From positions 82,390 through 146,389 of the forward strand of contig JAQBPR010000003.1 of the NCBI GenBank assembly GCA_028287395.1: a stretch of 64,000 bases of DNA. Direction: 5' to 3'. Both the position numbers and the translations under genes were made by a program. Below are positions 36,527 through 45,327 of the stretch, piece after piece (the stretch's first letter is position 1; each line of letters starts with the position of its first letter). Under the pieces are notes generated by a model, which saw nothing but the letters and a program-made list of their open reading frames with translations, was not told the origin of the DNA and searched no databases. Source of the stretch: Bacilli bacterium. GTDB taxonomy: Bacteria; Bacillota; Bacilli; Paenibacillales; NBRC-103111.

Positions 36527-38089
36527 ATGTTTGGAAAAGTGTATAGCGCGTGTATTCAAGGGATCGATGCGCAAATGATAGCAGTAGAAGTGGATATCAG
36601 CAATGGTTTGCCGCAAATTAATTTGGTCGGATTGCCAGACTTGGCTGTAAGGGAATCCGTCGAACGGGTCAGAGCAGCAATCAAAAACTGCGGATATTCG
36701 TTTCCCATGGAGCGAATCACCGTCAATTTGGCTCCGGCAGACGTCCGAAAGGAAGGAGCTTCCTTTGATTTAGCGATCGCTTTAGGTATTTTATTAGCAA
36801 GCGGTCAAATCGATGCAGAAAGCTTAGAAAATACTTTAATCATAGGCGAATTATCGCTAGATGGAACCTTACGACCGGTACCTGGGGTGCTTTCGATGGT
36901 GCATGAAGCCAAAACAAGAGAAATCACACGTATATTATTACCGCACGAAAATGCTAAAGAAGCCTTGCTTATTGAGGGAGTAAACGTTTTTCCACTGCAC
37001 AATCTGAAGGATATGAAGCAGCGGCAGCAGGATCTAATTAATGGGATTAATTATTTGGATCATTCAGAAAATATCAGTGATCATAAAGGAATAATAACGG
37101 AGGAGCATAAATCAAAGCAACAGCATCTTGACTTTGGAGATGTAAGTGGTCAGCACCATGCCAAAAGAGCGCTGACAATTGCTGCGTCTGGGATGCATAA
37201 TATTCTGCTTATTGGTCCGCCCGGCTCGGGAAAAACGATGCTCATTCGTAGACTGCCTTCTATCCTCCCAAGTATGCTCGATCAGGAAGCACTGGAAGTG
37301 ACTAAAATCTACTCTGTCGCTGGACAGCTAAACGAGCATAATCAATTCATTCGCGATCGACCATTTCGTTCACCACATCATACGATTTCTTCCGGCGGTT
37401 TGATTGGCGGGGGCTCAATTCCTAAACCTGGCGAAGTTAGCTTAGCTCATCGCGGCATCCTCTTTCTCGATGAACTGCCGGAATTTTCACGTCATGTTTT
37501 AGAGGTGCTTCGTCAACCGTTAGAGGATCGACGAGTAACAATAGCACGCGCAAGAGCCGTGTACAGCTTTCCAGCTGATTTTATCTTCGCCGCTTCGATG
37601 AACCCCTGTCCTTGCGGTTATTCCGGTTCAGAAACACTTGCCCACAGCTGCTCCTGCAGTCCATTAAAAATCCTCCAATATCGCGCGAAAATTTCCGGTC
37701 CCTTATTGGATCGGATTGATTTGCATGTCGAGGTTCCGAGAATGGATTATGCTGCTTTAACGACGAAAGAAAATCAGTTATCCTCAGCTCAAATGATTGA
37801 AGCGGTGTTAAATTCGCATCAGCGGCAGCAGAAACGCTATGCGAAACGTGGAATCTGTTTCAATGGGGAGCTGTCGGGGCGTATGCTGCGCGAATTCTGC
37901 TCGCTAAAACCCGAAGCAGAGCAATTACTTCTCCAAGCATTTGACGCGTTAGGATTAAGCGTAAGAGCCCACGATCGTATCCTCAAAATAGCGTTGACTA
38001 TTGCTGATTTGGAAGAAAGTGACTCGATTGAGTGTACTCACCTGGCAGAAGCGATCCAATACCGCCAGCTTGATCGCAAACCGCTTTAA
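36527..38089 (+). CDS. comM: ComM/YifB-family Mg-chelatase-like AAA+ ATPase
   Basis: 520 residues. The N-terminal ChlI-like domain is EVDISNGLPQINLVGLPDLAVRESVERVRAAIKNCGY. The AAA+ core has Walker A LLIGPPGSGKTMLIRRLP (about 211-228) and Walker B GILFLDELPEF, with the family's zinc-like Cys cluster AASMNPCPCGYSG. In other species ComM is a helicase that promotes branch migration of transforming DNA. ATG at 36527 (MFGKVYSACIQG) is preferred over GTG at 36515. It is the only plus-strand gene and is convergent with yraN (4-base overlap). Confidence 0.95.
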   Translation: MFGKVYSACIQGIDAQMIAVEVDISNGLPQINLVGLPDLAVRESVERVRAAIKNCGYSFPMERITVNLAPADVRKEGASFDLAIALGILLASGQIDAESLENTLIIGELSLDGTLRPVPGVLSMVHEAKTREITRILLPHENAKEALLIEGVNVFPLHNLKDMKQRQQDLINGINYLDHSENISDHKGIITEEHKSKQQHLDFGDVSGQHHAKRALTIAASGMHNILLIGPPGSGKTMLIRRLPSILPSMLDQEALEVTKIYSVAGQLNEHNQFIRDRPFRSPHHTISSGGLIGGGSIPKPGEVSLAHRGILFLDELPEFSRHVLEVLRQPLEDRRVTIARARAVYSFPADFIFAASMNPCPCGYSGSETLAHSCSCSPLKILQYRAKISGPLLDRIDLHVEVPRMDYAALTTKENQLSSAQMIEAVLNSHQRQQKRYAKRGICFNGELSGRMLREFCSLKPEAEQLLLQAFDALGLSVRAHDRILKIALTIADLEESDSIECTHLAEAIQYRQLDRKPL

Positions 38090-38460
38090 AATGCATGCCG
38101 CAAATGATCGATGCGAACCAGTTCAGTCTGTAAGCTCATTATTACCGAAATGAGATCAAATCTTACTTTACATTCATATTTACGTTGGTGGTGAAGATAT
38201 ACTTGCGCTGTTTCACGGACTTGCTTCTGTTTGCGGGTGTCAACCGATTCCTGGGGTGTGCCGAAAGTACCTGTCTGTCTCCGCGTACGTACTTCAATAA
38301 AAACAAGTGTTTCTTCATCCTGCGCTACAATATCTAATTCACCTGTCCGACAGCGCCAATTGCAATGAAGGATCGCGTAATTTAAGTCAATTAAATGCTG
38401 CAGTGCGAGCTTCTCACCCAGTTCCCCCAGCTTTTTCCGATTATCTTTAATTTCACTCAT
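38086..38460 (-). CDS. yraN: YraN-family (UPF0102) nuclease-fold protein
   Basis: 124 residues. The restriction-endonuclease-like motif GELDIVAQDEETLVFIEVRTRR (about 41-62) with Asp, Glu-x-Val and downstream Lys/Arg is that of UPF0102, a predicted resolvase-like fold. Substrate unknown. ATG overlaps the stop of the FlhB-like gene (ATGA), and the 3' end overlaps comM on the other strand. Confidence 0.9.
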   Translation of the reverse strand: MSEIKDNRKKLGELGEKLALQHLIDLNYAILHCNWRCRTGELDIVAQDEETLVFIEVRTRRQTGTFGTPQESVDTRKQKQVRETAQVYLHHQRKYECKVRFDLISVIMSLQTELVRIDHLRHAF

Positions 38461-38750
38461 AAATGATTAATCATTCCTGTAGCACGTTTATCAGAGCGGT
38501 AAATAAAGCTGAGTATTTCTGCAACAAGCTGATACAGCTCTGCCGGAATCTCTTGATTTAAATCCAGCTTGGACAATACTTCTACAAGGGAAGCGTCCTC
38601 TTGCATAGGAATTCCATGTTCCTTGGCTTTTTTCATAATGATTTCGGCAATTTGACCCTTCCCTTTGGCAACAACAACCGGTGCTTGTTGTTTATCTGAG
38701 GAATAGCGCAGTGCTACCGCTTTTTTGATTTGATCCTTTTTTTCGGTCAT
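38457..38750 (-). CDS. ylqH: FlhB C-terminal-domain homologue (YlqH-like)
   Basis: 97 residues. It aligns with the cytoplasmic domain of FlhB after the cleavage site: AVALRYSSDKQQAPVVVAKGKGQIAEIIMKKAKEHGIPMQED and AELYQLVAEILSFIYR. It has no membrane segments and no NPTH site. B. subtilis has a similar gene, ylqH, at the same location. It overlaps the upstream FliK-like gene by 4 bases. The role is unknown; a link to type III export is inferred from homology only. Confidence 0.88.
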   Translation of the reverse strand: MTEKKDQIKKAVALRYSSDKQQAPVVVAKGKGQIAEIIMKKAKEHGIPMQEDASLVEVLSKLDLNQEIPAELYQLVAEILSFIYRSDKRATGMINHL

Positions 38751-40579
38751 ACGCGAATATCCACACCTTTATATGGTTTCGATACATAATGCATTGCATT
38801 AACGTTTTTACTTGAATCCTGAGTTGGTGCCGACGAATCATTCTCATCTGAGGGAAATGGTGTACATTTCAAAGAGAGAAACTGGTAGCCGATATTGTGC
38901 AGGCTTGAAGCAATTTCATCTCGCGACTTTTCGAGTAAGCTGGAAACAAAATCATGATCATTATGCACTTGTAAACTAACGATGCGATTATAAACCTGTA
39001 CATCCACTAAAGTGTCACCGATCGATTTCATCCTTAGATCAAAAAGTAAACGACAGTTGTTCGCATCGATTTCACCGCGACTGCCTTTTTGCGATTGAAT
39101 GTGAACCGCTGCCGTTTGCTCACCAGCAGCATTATTCATAGGTATCATTAAAGTAATATGTGTAAACATAGCAGAACGATCCGGCGAAAGTAACAGCTGT
39201 TGTCCGGTTATTTGCTGAAGAAGCTTCTCTGAGCTTTCTTTAATAGCAGAAGGTGTATCATCCATGGCATTCAATTGCAATAATGCGGCTTTTAAAGTAT
39301 CGGCAATCGTCTGTTTTACGACCTCATTCGCTTCTCCAGAAGTTGGACTCGCGGCTGTAAGTTGTGCTGTTAAGGGCTCTAACGGTTTATGAAATATTTT
39401 ATCAAGGCCAGATGCTTTATCTAAAACTTTAAAAAGCTGCTGCTCATGCTCCACACCAAGTGATTTGAGCCATTTACTAATCCATTGAGCAGGGTCTGTT
39501 TCAGCAGTTTGTATTGCAGCAGGTGCATTCGTGCTGGTTAATTGAGTAGATAATGTTTCATTTAACCCTGCTTGTTTCGTCTCTTTATTCACTTGCGTCA
39601 AATTCTCATTCACAGCGCTAGCTTTAACTATATTCTCCGGTAAATTATCGTTAATATCGCTAGCTTTAACTGTTTTCTCCGGTAAATTATCGTTAATAGG
39701 AGTTCCCGGTTTCCCTTGATCCCTATTAATGGGTTGATTCGTTGTTGTACCCGTTGCTGCAACAGATGAGGGATCTGGTAATGTACGATTCAGTATATTC
39801 ACATTCGGGTCCAGTTTGTCTGAAGCTGGGTTCACCATACGAGCCGAAGTCGTTACTTGAGCGTTTTTGTTATTCATTTCAATGCCAGCTTCAACATCCT
39901 TAAAAGCTTGCGAAGCTAATCCCTGTAAGTTCACCAACAACTGTTTCACTTGTGTCAATGTTTCATGAACAGGATTTGATTGCGGTGTGTGATTTAAAGT
40001 ATCGCTAATTTGGTGAGTTAGTTGATCCAAATTCGTTTCGATCGGAGAGCCGTTCAACACCTGATGCAATGAACTAACCGTTTCGGTAGTAATGGGAAGC
40101 CCGCGTTTAACGGCAAGCAGCGCGGCCTGCTGCCAATTCTCTGGCTGTACATTAGCAGGAATTTGCGCCAAAACCTTAGCAAAGGACTGAACTTTGTCTG
40201 GAGTTAAGGGGATATTCTCTTGATGTAATGTTTGAATGATTTGGCGATTAGTCGGATTATCCTTCAAGCCCATATTCTTCAAAACATCGCCTATGGATTC
40301 GTCTGCAATTTCAACTGTTGAATTAGCAAGAGGCTTAAACACAATTTGTCCGTTGGCAGACTCGGGCTGTACCTGCAATAAGGTAACTTGGCCTTGCTTT
40401 AAAGGGATTTCTAAATGTGCTTTCATTTGCACGCCGCCAATATTTATTAAAGCATCCTGATCTGCGAGTAATTGCAGCACCATACCTTTGACGATTTGAC
40501 CTACTTTAAGTTCTAATGTCTTCGCATCACCCGGCTGAGCTTCACTTATTAGACTGCGCATCAGCTGCCCTATGTTCAT
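38747..40579 (-). CDS. ylqG: FliK-like hook-length-control domain protein (YlqG-like)
   Basis: 610 residues. The C-terminal region (about 480-590) resembles the FliK Flg_hook domain: ITLMIPMNNAAGEQTAAVHIQSQ, CRLLFDLRMKSIGDTLVDVQVYN, and HNIGYQFLSLKC. The N-terminal 450 residues are Gln/Thr/Asn-rich and contain a 14-residue duplication (KASDINDNLPE, KASAVNENL). It has no signal peptide. It overlaps the FlhB-like gene, the same pairing as B. subtilis ylqG-ylqH. Function unknown. Starts at ATG 40579, with GGAGGGG. Confidence 0.8.
   Translation of the reverse strand: MNIGQLMRSLISEAQPGDAKTLELKVGQIVKGMVLQLLADQDALINIGGVQMKAHLEIPLKQGQVTLLQVQPESANGQIVFKPLANSTVEIADESIGDVLKNMGLKDNPTNRQIIQTLHQENIPLTPDKVQSFAKVLAQIPANVQPENWQQAALLAVKRGLPITTETVSSLHQVLNGSPIETNLDQLTHQISDTLNHTPQSNPVHETLTQVKQLLVNLQGLASQAFKDVEAGIEMNNKNAQVTTSARMVNPASDKLDPNVNILNRTLPDPSSVAATGTTTNQPINRDQGKPGTPINDNLPEKTVKASDINDNLPENIVKASAVNENLTQVNKETKQAGLNETLSTQLTSTNAPAAIQTAETDPAQWISKWLKSLGVEHEQQLFKVLDKASGLDKIFHKPLEPLTAQLTAASPTSGEANEVVKQTIADTLKAALLQLNAMDDTPSAIKESSEKLLQQITGQQLLLSPDRSAMFTHITLMIPMNNAAGEQTAAVHIQSQKGSRGEIDANNCRLLFDLRMKSIGDTLVDVQVYNRIVSLQVHNDHDFVSSLLEKSRDEIASSLHNIGYQFLSLKCTPFPSDENDSSAPTQDSSKNVNAMHYVSKPYKGVDIRV
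39617..39700. repeat. 42-bp tandem duplication inside the FliK-like gene
   Basis: The 42-bp unit beginning gctagctttaact occurs at 39617-39658 and again at 39659-39700 with a few changes. It encodes 14 residues (DNLPEKTVKASDIN type) in the low-complexity region and preserves the frame. Confidence 0.85.
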
Positions 40580-40650
40580 CGTAACCCCTCCTAACCCTTA
40601 TATCGGCTTTAAAAGCAGTTTTGCATACAGAAACATTTAAACCCTGAGCG

Positions 40651-41259
40651 TCAAAATAATTGCTGCTGCACGTGCAGCAGTTTACTTAAAAAAGATACGC
40701 GATGAAGTGGACAAGGACCATATTCTTTTATTTTGTCACGATGAAATGATGTCGCATATCCTTTGTGGCTCGCAATACCATATTGCGGATACTGCCGATC
40801 CCATTGTAAGCACATACGATCTCTTGTTACTTTGGCAATAATCGAAGCAGCTGCAATAGATTGACTTAAAGCGTCTCCATGAATGATCGCTGTTTGGGGT
40901 ATGCTGCTGTCTACTTTTTCAGCATCGACCAACATATAATCAGGCTTAATGATTAATTGTTCCAAGGCCAGCTTCATCGCTAATCGCGAAGCTTGTTTTA
41001 TATTTATTTGGTCTATGATTAAACAATCTACATATCCGATCCCAATGGTTAAAGCTTGTTCCATTATAATTTCATAAAGCATGTCCCGTTTTTTTTCAGA
41101 AAGCTTCTTGGAATCGTTAATTCCATCGATGCTTAAGCCCGCAGGAAGAACAACCGCTGCAGCAACAACATCACCGAATAAACAGCCTCGTCCCACTTCA
41201 TCTATTCCAGCAATATGCATGATTTGACGATCCCATAGAGATTGTTCGTACTGCAGCAT
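40651..41259 (-). CDS. rnhB: Ribonuclease HII
   Basis: 202 residues. The catalytic Asp-Glu motif is HIAGIDEVGRGCLFGDVVAAAVVL; the third Asp is in DYMLVDAEK and the fourth region is IHGDALSQSIAAASIIAKVTRD. It removes RNA from RNA-DNA hybrids. Start ATG 41259 (MLQYEQSLWDRQ) has AAAGGAG 9 bases upstream; the upstream in-frame starts lack a binding site. Confidence 0.97.
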   Translation of the reverse strand: MLQYEQSLWDRQIMHIAGIDEVGRGCLFGDVVAAAVVLPAGLSIDGINDSKKLSEKKRDMLYEIIMEQALTIGIGYVDCLIIDQINIKQASRLAMKLALEQLIIKPDYMLVDAEKVDSSIPQTAIIHGDALSQSIAAASIIAKVTRDRMCLQWDRQYPQYGIASHKGYATSFHRDKIKEYGPCPLHRVSFLSKLLHVQQQLF

Positions 41260-41281
41260 GAGCCACCACTCCTTTTGCTTC

Positions 41282-41287
41282 ATTATA
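41282..41287 (-). promoter_or_regulatory. Candidate -10 box for rnhB
   Basis: A perfect TATAAT on the minus strand lies 22 bases before the rnhB ATG and just after the rbgA terminator. No good -35 box is visible at 16-18 bases, so this is a weak call. Confidence 0.35.
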
Positions 41288-41332
41288 CTGCAATGCGGAT
41301 GAACGCAGCTATATAAAAGCTTTATCCAACTT

Positions 41333-41389
41333 CAAAAATAACTAAAAAGCCACTTTGTTGATAAAGCTTCAAAGTGACAGTTATTTTTG
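41333..41389 (-). terminator. Terminator-like hairpin after rbgA
   Basis: On the minus strand CACTTTG pairs with CAAAGTG (41376-41351), followed by GCTTTTT, and outside it AAAATAACT pairs with AGTTATTTT. It lies about 18 bases beyond the rbgA stop. Confidence 0.75.
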
Positions 41390-41406
41390 TATAAATAATA
41401 AAAATA

Positions 41407-42270
41407 TTATTGTGGCGCTTCCAAGCTCACGCGTCCCATCTTACCCGCACGCAGTTCTCTTAAAATTATCATCGATACCTTATCTAAATCGATTCGGCCA
41501 CCGCTAAGCACACATCCTCTTTTTCGGCCAATGGTTTCCATTACTTTCACAACTTCGTTCGGATCGGATAAATCCGTAGGAATCGATTCAATAGCAAACC
41601 TTTCCGTCAAATAATCCGCATAGTGCTCCGACAAATAACGAATGACAAAAAAAGCGATTTCATCTGCGTGGAGCAATTCTTCCTTAATCGCACCAGTAGC
41701 CGCCAAGCGGAGACCCACATTCTGATCTTCAAATTTCGGCCATAAAATGCCTGGGGTATCCAATAATTCCATTTCTGTGCCCATCTTAATCCATTGCTGT
41801 CCTTTAGTTACACCAGGACGGTCTCCTGTTGCTGCAATCTTCTTGCCTGCTAAACGGTTAATCAATGTCGACTTACCCACGTTCGGTATGCCAACGATTA
41901 AAGCTCTTACAGACCTTGGAATGATCCCTTTACGGATTTGCTGTTCGATTTTATGCTGAACCAAAACTTTGCAGCGAGGTACAATTTCGCGAATTTGATT
42001 GCCGGAAACAGCATCAATAGGCAGAGCATCGAGCTCGGATTCTTTGAAATAAGCCACCCATGCAGCCGTTACAATTGGATCTGCTAAATCAGCTTTGTTC
42101 AACAAAACTAAACGCGGTTTCCCCTGCAAAATTTCGTCAATCATCGGATTACGGCTGGATAAAGGAATCCGCGCATCCAGCAATTCGATCACGACATCAA
42201 TCAGCTTCAGCTTCTCTTGAATTTGTCGCCGCGCCTTGGTCATATGGCCAGGAAACCAATTAATTGTCAT
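41407..42270 (-). CDS. rbgA: Ribosome biogenesis GTPase RbgA (YlqF)
   Basis: 287 residues, circularly permuted GTPase: G4 [10 protein letters not shown] comes first, then G1 [19 protein letters not shown] and G3 [13 protein letters not shown]-terminus [17 protein letters not shown] is typical. It acts late in 50S subunit assembly. ATG at 42270 has GAGGTGAAG upstream. It follows lepB by 16 bases. Confidence 0.97.
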   Translation of the reverse strand: MTINWFPGHMTKARRQIQEKLKLIDVVIELLDARIPLSSRNPMIDEILQGKPRLVLLNKADLADPIVTAAWVAYFKESELDALPIDAVSGNQIREIVPRCKVLVQHKIEQQIRKGIIPRSVRALIVGIPNVGKSTLINRLAGKKIAATGDRPGVTKGQQWIKMGTEMELLDTPGILWPKFEDQNVGLRLAATGAIKEELLHADEIAFFVIRYLSEHYADYLTERFAIESIPTDLSDPNEVVKVMETIGRKRGCVLSGGRIDLDKVSMIILRELRAGKMGRVSLEAPQ

Positions 42271-42286
42271 TACTTCACCTCAAAAT

Positions 42287-42844
42287 CTACTGGTGCACAA
42301 ATTTTATTTTATCCAGCGGCCAAAAAATAAAATCCGCTCTTCCCACAATTCTTGAAAACTCCATGGGGCCAATCATTCTGCTATCGTTGCTGTTCTTGCG
42401 ATTGTCGCCCATAGCAAAAAATGTACCCGCCGGAATCGTGATTTCGTTGAAAGGTTGATTGTAGTTCGGGTCTGCGGTAACTTGGTCGCGTATATAATCT
42501 TCATCCAATACTTTACCGTTTAAGTATACTTTGTTGTTTGCAATCTTTATTGTATCCCCCGGCAAGCCGATTACTCTTTTAATATAATCTTTCCCTTCGG
42601 GTGCATGAAAGACTACGACTTCACCTCGATGGGGCTTACGGATCGAGTATATAATTTCGTTCACTATCAAACGTTCGCCTGTAACAAAGTTCGGCTGCAT
42701 CGAAGGGCCGTCCACAATGAATGGTGCGAAAATAAACATGCGGATGACAACAACGAGAATTCCAGCTATGGCAAGTGCTTTAATCCACTCCCATATTTCA
42801 TTTTTTGCGGGAATCGGCTGCTGCGCTGTGTTTTCTTGTTCCAA
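42287..42844 (-). CDS. lepB: Type I signal peptidase LepB (SipS-type)
   Basis: 185 residues. One membrane helix (about 19-40) is followed by the catalytic Ser48 in FIVDGPSMQPNF and Lys89 in DYIKRVIGLPGD, and by the box AMGDNRKNSNDSRMIGP. It cleaves secreted preproteins outside the membrane. The start is probably TTG at 42844 (MEQENTAQQP), 9 bases after GGAAGG. Confidence 0.96.
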   Translation of the reverse strand: MEQENTAQQPIPAKNEIWEWIKALAIAGILVVVIRMFIFAPFIVDGPSMQPNFVTGERLIVNEIIYSIRKPHRGEVVVFHAPEGKDYIKRVIGLPGDTIKIANNKVYLNGKVLDEDYIRDQVTADPNYNQPFNEITIPAGTFFAMGDNRKNSNDSRMIGPMEFSRIVGRADFIFWPLDKIKFVHQ

Positions 42845-42876
42845 TCGTTGCACCTTCCTTTCTATTTGGGAAAACG

Positions 42877-42900
42877 AAAAGGAGCCTGCTAACAAGCCCC
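42877..42900 (-). terminator. Intrinsic terminator after rplS
   Basis: On the minus strand GGGGCTTG pairs with CAGGCTCC (one G-U) around a TTAG loop, followed by TTTT. It begins 9 bases after the rplS stop, so lepB may depend on partial read-through. Confidence 0.6.
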
Positions 42901-42909
42901 CCGTTAAAA

Positions 42910-43251
42910 CTATCGAATTTCTTTAATTCTCGCTGCCTTACCACGAAGTTCACGTAAGTAGTACAGTTTAGCGCGGCGCACTTTACCTCTGCGAGCCACT
43001 TCGATTCTTTCTATTTTTGGCGAATGCAATGGAAATGTTCTTTCCACGCCAACGCCATACGAAATTTTGCGTACGGTAAATGTTTTGCTGATTCCTGCAC
43101 CATGGCGTTTAATAACCACACCTTCGAACATTTGAATCCGCTCGCGCGTACCCTCGATTACTTTCACGTGTACCTTCAATGTATCGCCGGGGCGAAAACT
43201 TGGAAGATCTTGGCGCAATTGTTCCTTCGTAATTTCTTGAATTAAACTCAT
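42910..43251 (-). CDS. rplS: Ribosomal protein L19
   Basis: 113 residues: [32 protein letters not shown] and the C-terminal [22 protein letters not shown] are the L19 signatures. It forms part of the 30S-50S interface. ATG at 43251 has AAGGAGGAAG upstream. A leader with its own promoter separates it from trmD. Confidence 0.98.
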   Translation of the reverse strand: MSLIQEITKEQLRQDLPSFRPGDTLKVHVKVIEGTRERIQMFEGVVIKRHGAGISKTFTVRKISYGVGVERTFPLHSPKIERIEVARRGKVRRAKLYYLRELRGKAARIKEIR

Positions 43252-43375
43252 ATTGACTTCCTCCTTCCACTCAGGTGTTCATACCGCCGTCATCGTTTTG
43301 TTCTAAGCTGTCATGCGTAGCGGACCACCGAATTAAACAAAAATTCACAACAGACTTATGTTACCATAGAGAACG
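43252..43375 (-). promoter_or_regulatory. rplS promoter and candidate L19 leader
   Basis: A promoter TTGTTT-N17-TAACAT with an extended TG reads toward rplS; its -10 box is near 43359. The transcript would carry about 100 bases of leader, in which GGTG pairs with CACC and CCGC with GCGG around an inner region. L19 autoregulatory leaders are known in Firmicutes, but I could not confirm that this folds as that family. Confidence 0.5.
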
Positions 43376-43406
43376 GTGAAAAACAACACAAAAATCATTT
43401 AAAACG

Positions 43407-44147
43407 CTATGCTTTCGTTTCCTGATCCCAAGCTTTAATCCATTGTTGTTCTTCTTTGCTCAACTTAACTTGCGCTAAAAGTTCTGGCCGACGTTCCCAA
43501 GTTCTGCGTAAAGATTGCTGCCTCCGCCATTTGCCCACATTTTCATGGTGACCTGAGATAAGTACATCCGGAACATCCCATTCACGAAATCTAGCTGGTC
43601 TAGTGTAATGCGGATATTCCAACAAACCCGTACTGAATGAATCTGTTACCGCAGACATTTCATTACCGAGTACCCCTGGCAAAAGTCGTGCAACACTGTC
43701 TATAACAACCATGGCAGCCAATTCACCGCCGGTGAGAACGTAATCGCCGATCGATATTTCATCTGTGACCAAATGCTCGCGAATTCGTTCATCAAAGCCC
43801 TCATAATGACCGCAAATGAAAATCAAATGTGATTCTTGAGCCAATTCCTCCGCCTTTTGCTGCGAATATCGTTCCCCTTGCGGACACAGCAAAATAATTC
43901 GCGGTTTAGCTCCATCCGATGTAAGCAATGTCTCCACCGCTGTAAAAATTGGTTCCGCTTTAAGCACCATACCGCCGCCCCCGCCATAAGGCGCGTCATC
44001 TACCGTATTATGTTTATTATTCGCAAATTCGCGAAAATTAAGCGCATTTAAGGAAACAATGCCCTTATCTTTTGCTTTACCTAAAATACTGGCTGCAAAA
44101 ACCTCGTCGAACATGGCGGGAAACAACGTAAGCACATCCATCCGCAT
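43407..44147 (-). CDS. trmD: tRNA (guanine-37-N1)-methyltransferase TrmD
   Basis: About 246 residues. SPOUT fold: [40 protein letters not shown], and the knot [20 protein letters not shown]. It methylates G37 of tRNA. The start is ATG 44147 or the TTG at 44150 one codon upstream, which has better spacing from GGAGGG. Either overlaps the rimM stop, so translation is coupled. Confidence 0.97.
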   Translation of the reverse strand: MRMDVLTLFPAMFDEVFAASILGKAKDKGIVSLNALNFREFANNKHNTVDDAPYGGGGGMVLKAEPIFTAVETLLTSDGAKPRIILLCPQGERYSQQKAEELAQESHLIFICGHYEGFDERIREHLVTDEISIGDYVLTGGELAAMVVIDSVARLLPGVLGNEMSAVTDSFSTGLLEYPHYTRPARFREWDVPDVLISGHHENVGKWRRQQSLRRTWERRPELLAQVKLSKEEQQWIKAWDQETKA

Positions 44148-44668
44148 CAATCGATCAAACCCTCCATCAAAGACACCGTTACCAATTTTGCTCTCACATC
44201 GACTTGCAGCACAACTTCATCTATGACAGGAAGCAGCACTGGTTTGCTTGCGGGACGATCGACCACCCAGACATCATTAGCCCCAGGCGTTAAAATTTCG
44301 GAAATGGTCCCCAGTTCTTCGCCCTCATCAGTCACAACACGGCAGCCAATAATTTCATGGTAGTAATATTCGTCTTGGTCCAGCTCCAGCAAATCCGACG
44401 CTTTTACCTTGATTACCCAGCCTTTATATTTTTCCACTTGATTGATATCGTTAAACCCTGCGAATTTAACTATGCACACATTTTTTTGCAGTCGACCTGA
44501 TTCTACTTCGACAATCATTTGCGTGCTTTGCGCAGCATCCAATAAGATCAGCTTGCTGCCTTTTTTGAAGCGTTCCTCTGGAAAATCAGTTTGTAAAAGA
44601 ACTTTAAGTTCTCCTTTAATCCCTTGCGTGTTAACAATTTTCCCCACATTGTACATGGCTTCGCTCAT
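44147..44668 (-). CDS. rimM: 16S rRNA processing protein RimM
   Basis: 173 residues. N-terminal RimM domain ([20 protein letters not shown]) and C-terminal PRC-barrel ([34 protein letters not shown]). It assists maturation of the 30S head. ATG with GGAGGTAACCC upstream. A terminator-like hairpin lies between it and khpA. Confidence 0.97.
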   Translation of the reverse strand: MSEAMYNVGKIVNTQGIKGELKVLLQTDFPEERFKKGSKLILLDAAQSTQMIVEVESGRLQKNVCIVKFAGFNDINQVEKYKGWVIKVKASDLLELDQDEYYYHEIIGCRVVTDEGEELGTISEILTPGANDVWVVDRPASKPVLLPVIDEVVLQVDVRAKLVTVSLMEGLID

Positions 44669-44703
44669 GGGTTACCTCCGATGCGAATGGGTTGTAATAC
44701 AGT

Positions 44704-44733
44704 AAAAAGGGCTAGGATTACCCTACCCCTTTT
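44704..44733 (-). terminator. Terminator-like hairpin between khpA and rimM
   Basis: AAAAGGGGTAGG pairs with CCTAGCCCTTTT (one mismatch) and is followed by a T run on the minus strand. It lies about 28 bases beyond the khpA stop and 36 bases before the rimM start. It may limit read-through into rimM-trmD. Confidence 0.65.
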
Positions 44734-44761
44734 GTGCTGGCATGCGTTGGCGAATCGTGTC

Positions 44762-44992
44762 TTAAGAGACGATTTCCACAGAAATGCGCTTGTTTTCTTT
44801 CACTGCTGCAGATGTTACGACGGTACGAAGTGCTTTAGCAATACGACCTTGCTTACCAATCACCTTACCAATATCGGTAGAATGAACAGATAATTCGTAA
44901 ATGGTCGAATGTGTTTCTTCAACAACATTCACACGCACATCTTCCGGATGATCAACCAACGCCTTAGCGATAACGGTTATTAGATCCTTCAT
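44762..44992 (-). CDS. khpA: KH-domain RNA-binding protein KhpA
   Basis: 76 residues: a single KH domain with the GxxG loop in GKVIGKQGRIAKALRTVVT. KhpA (YlqC) is an RNA-binding regulator found between rpsP and rimM in Firmicutes, where it pairs with KhpB/Jag. The start is ATG 44992 (MKDLITVIAKALV), 5 bases after GGAGGG. Confidence 0.94.
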   Translation of the reverse strand: MKDLITVIAKALVDHPEDVRVNVVEETHSTIYELSVHSTDIGKVIGKQGRIAKALRTVVTSAAVKENKRISVEIVS

Positions 44993-45015
44993 GATACCCT
45001 CCGAATGCAACAAAA

Positions 45016-45288
45016 TTATTTTTGTTGTTTAAGCTCGTGAAATTTGGTCATGATACCGGCTTTGCTAAAAAGACTGCGAACGGTATCTGATGCTTGAGCG
45101 CCGGTTTGCAACCACTTCAATGCTTTTTCTTCATTGATAACAACAGCGGCTGGCTGTGTCAAAGGGTTATAAGTACCGATCTCTTCGATAAAACGTCCAT
45201 CGCGCGGAGAACGGGAATCGGAAACAACCAAACGGTAAAACGGAGATTTGTGTGCACCAATGCGTTTTAAACGGATACGAACTGCCAT
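45016..45288 (-). CDS. rpsP: Ribosomal protein S16
   Basis: 90 residues: [42 protein letters not shown] is the S16 signature region (positions about 1-42). ATG at 45288 with AAGGAGGTG upstream. It follows ffh by 39 bases, the normal Firmicute order. Confidence 0.99.
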   Translation of the reverse strand: MAVRIRLKRIGAHKSPFYRLVVSDSRSPRDGRFIEEIGTYNPLTQPAAVVINEEKALKWLQTGAQASDTVRSLFSKAGIMTKFHELKQQK

Positions 45289-45327
45289 GAATTTTCACCT
45301 CCTTAAAATATTGGAATAGGAATAGAG

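Noticed and set aside
38457..38750. Broken second copy of flhB
   Set aside because: The short frame is intact, has coupled starts on both sides, and matches an independent B. subtilis gene of the same size, so it is a real small gene and not a pseudogene.
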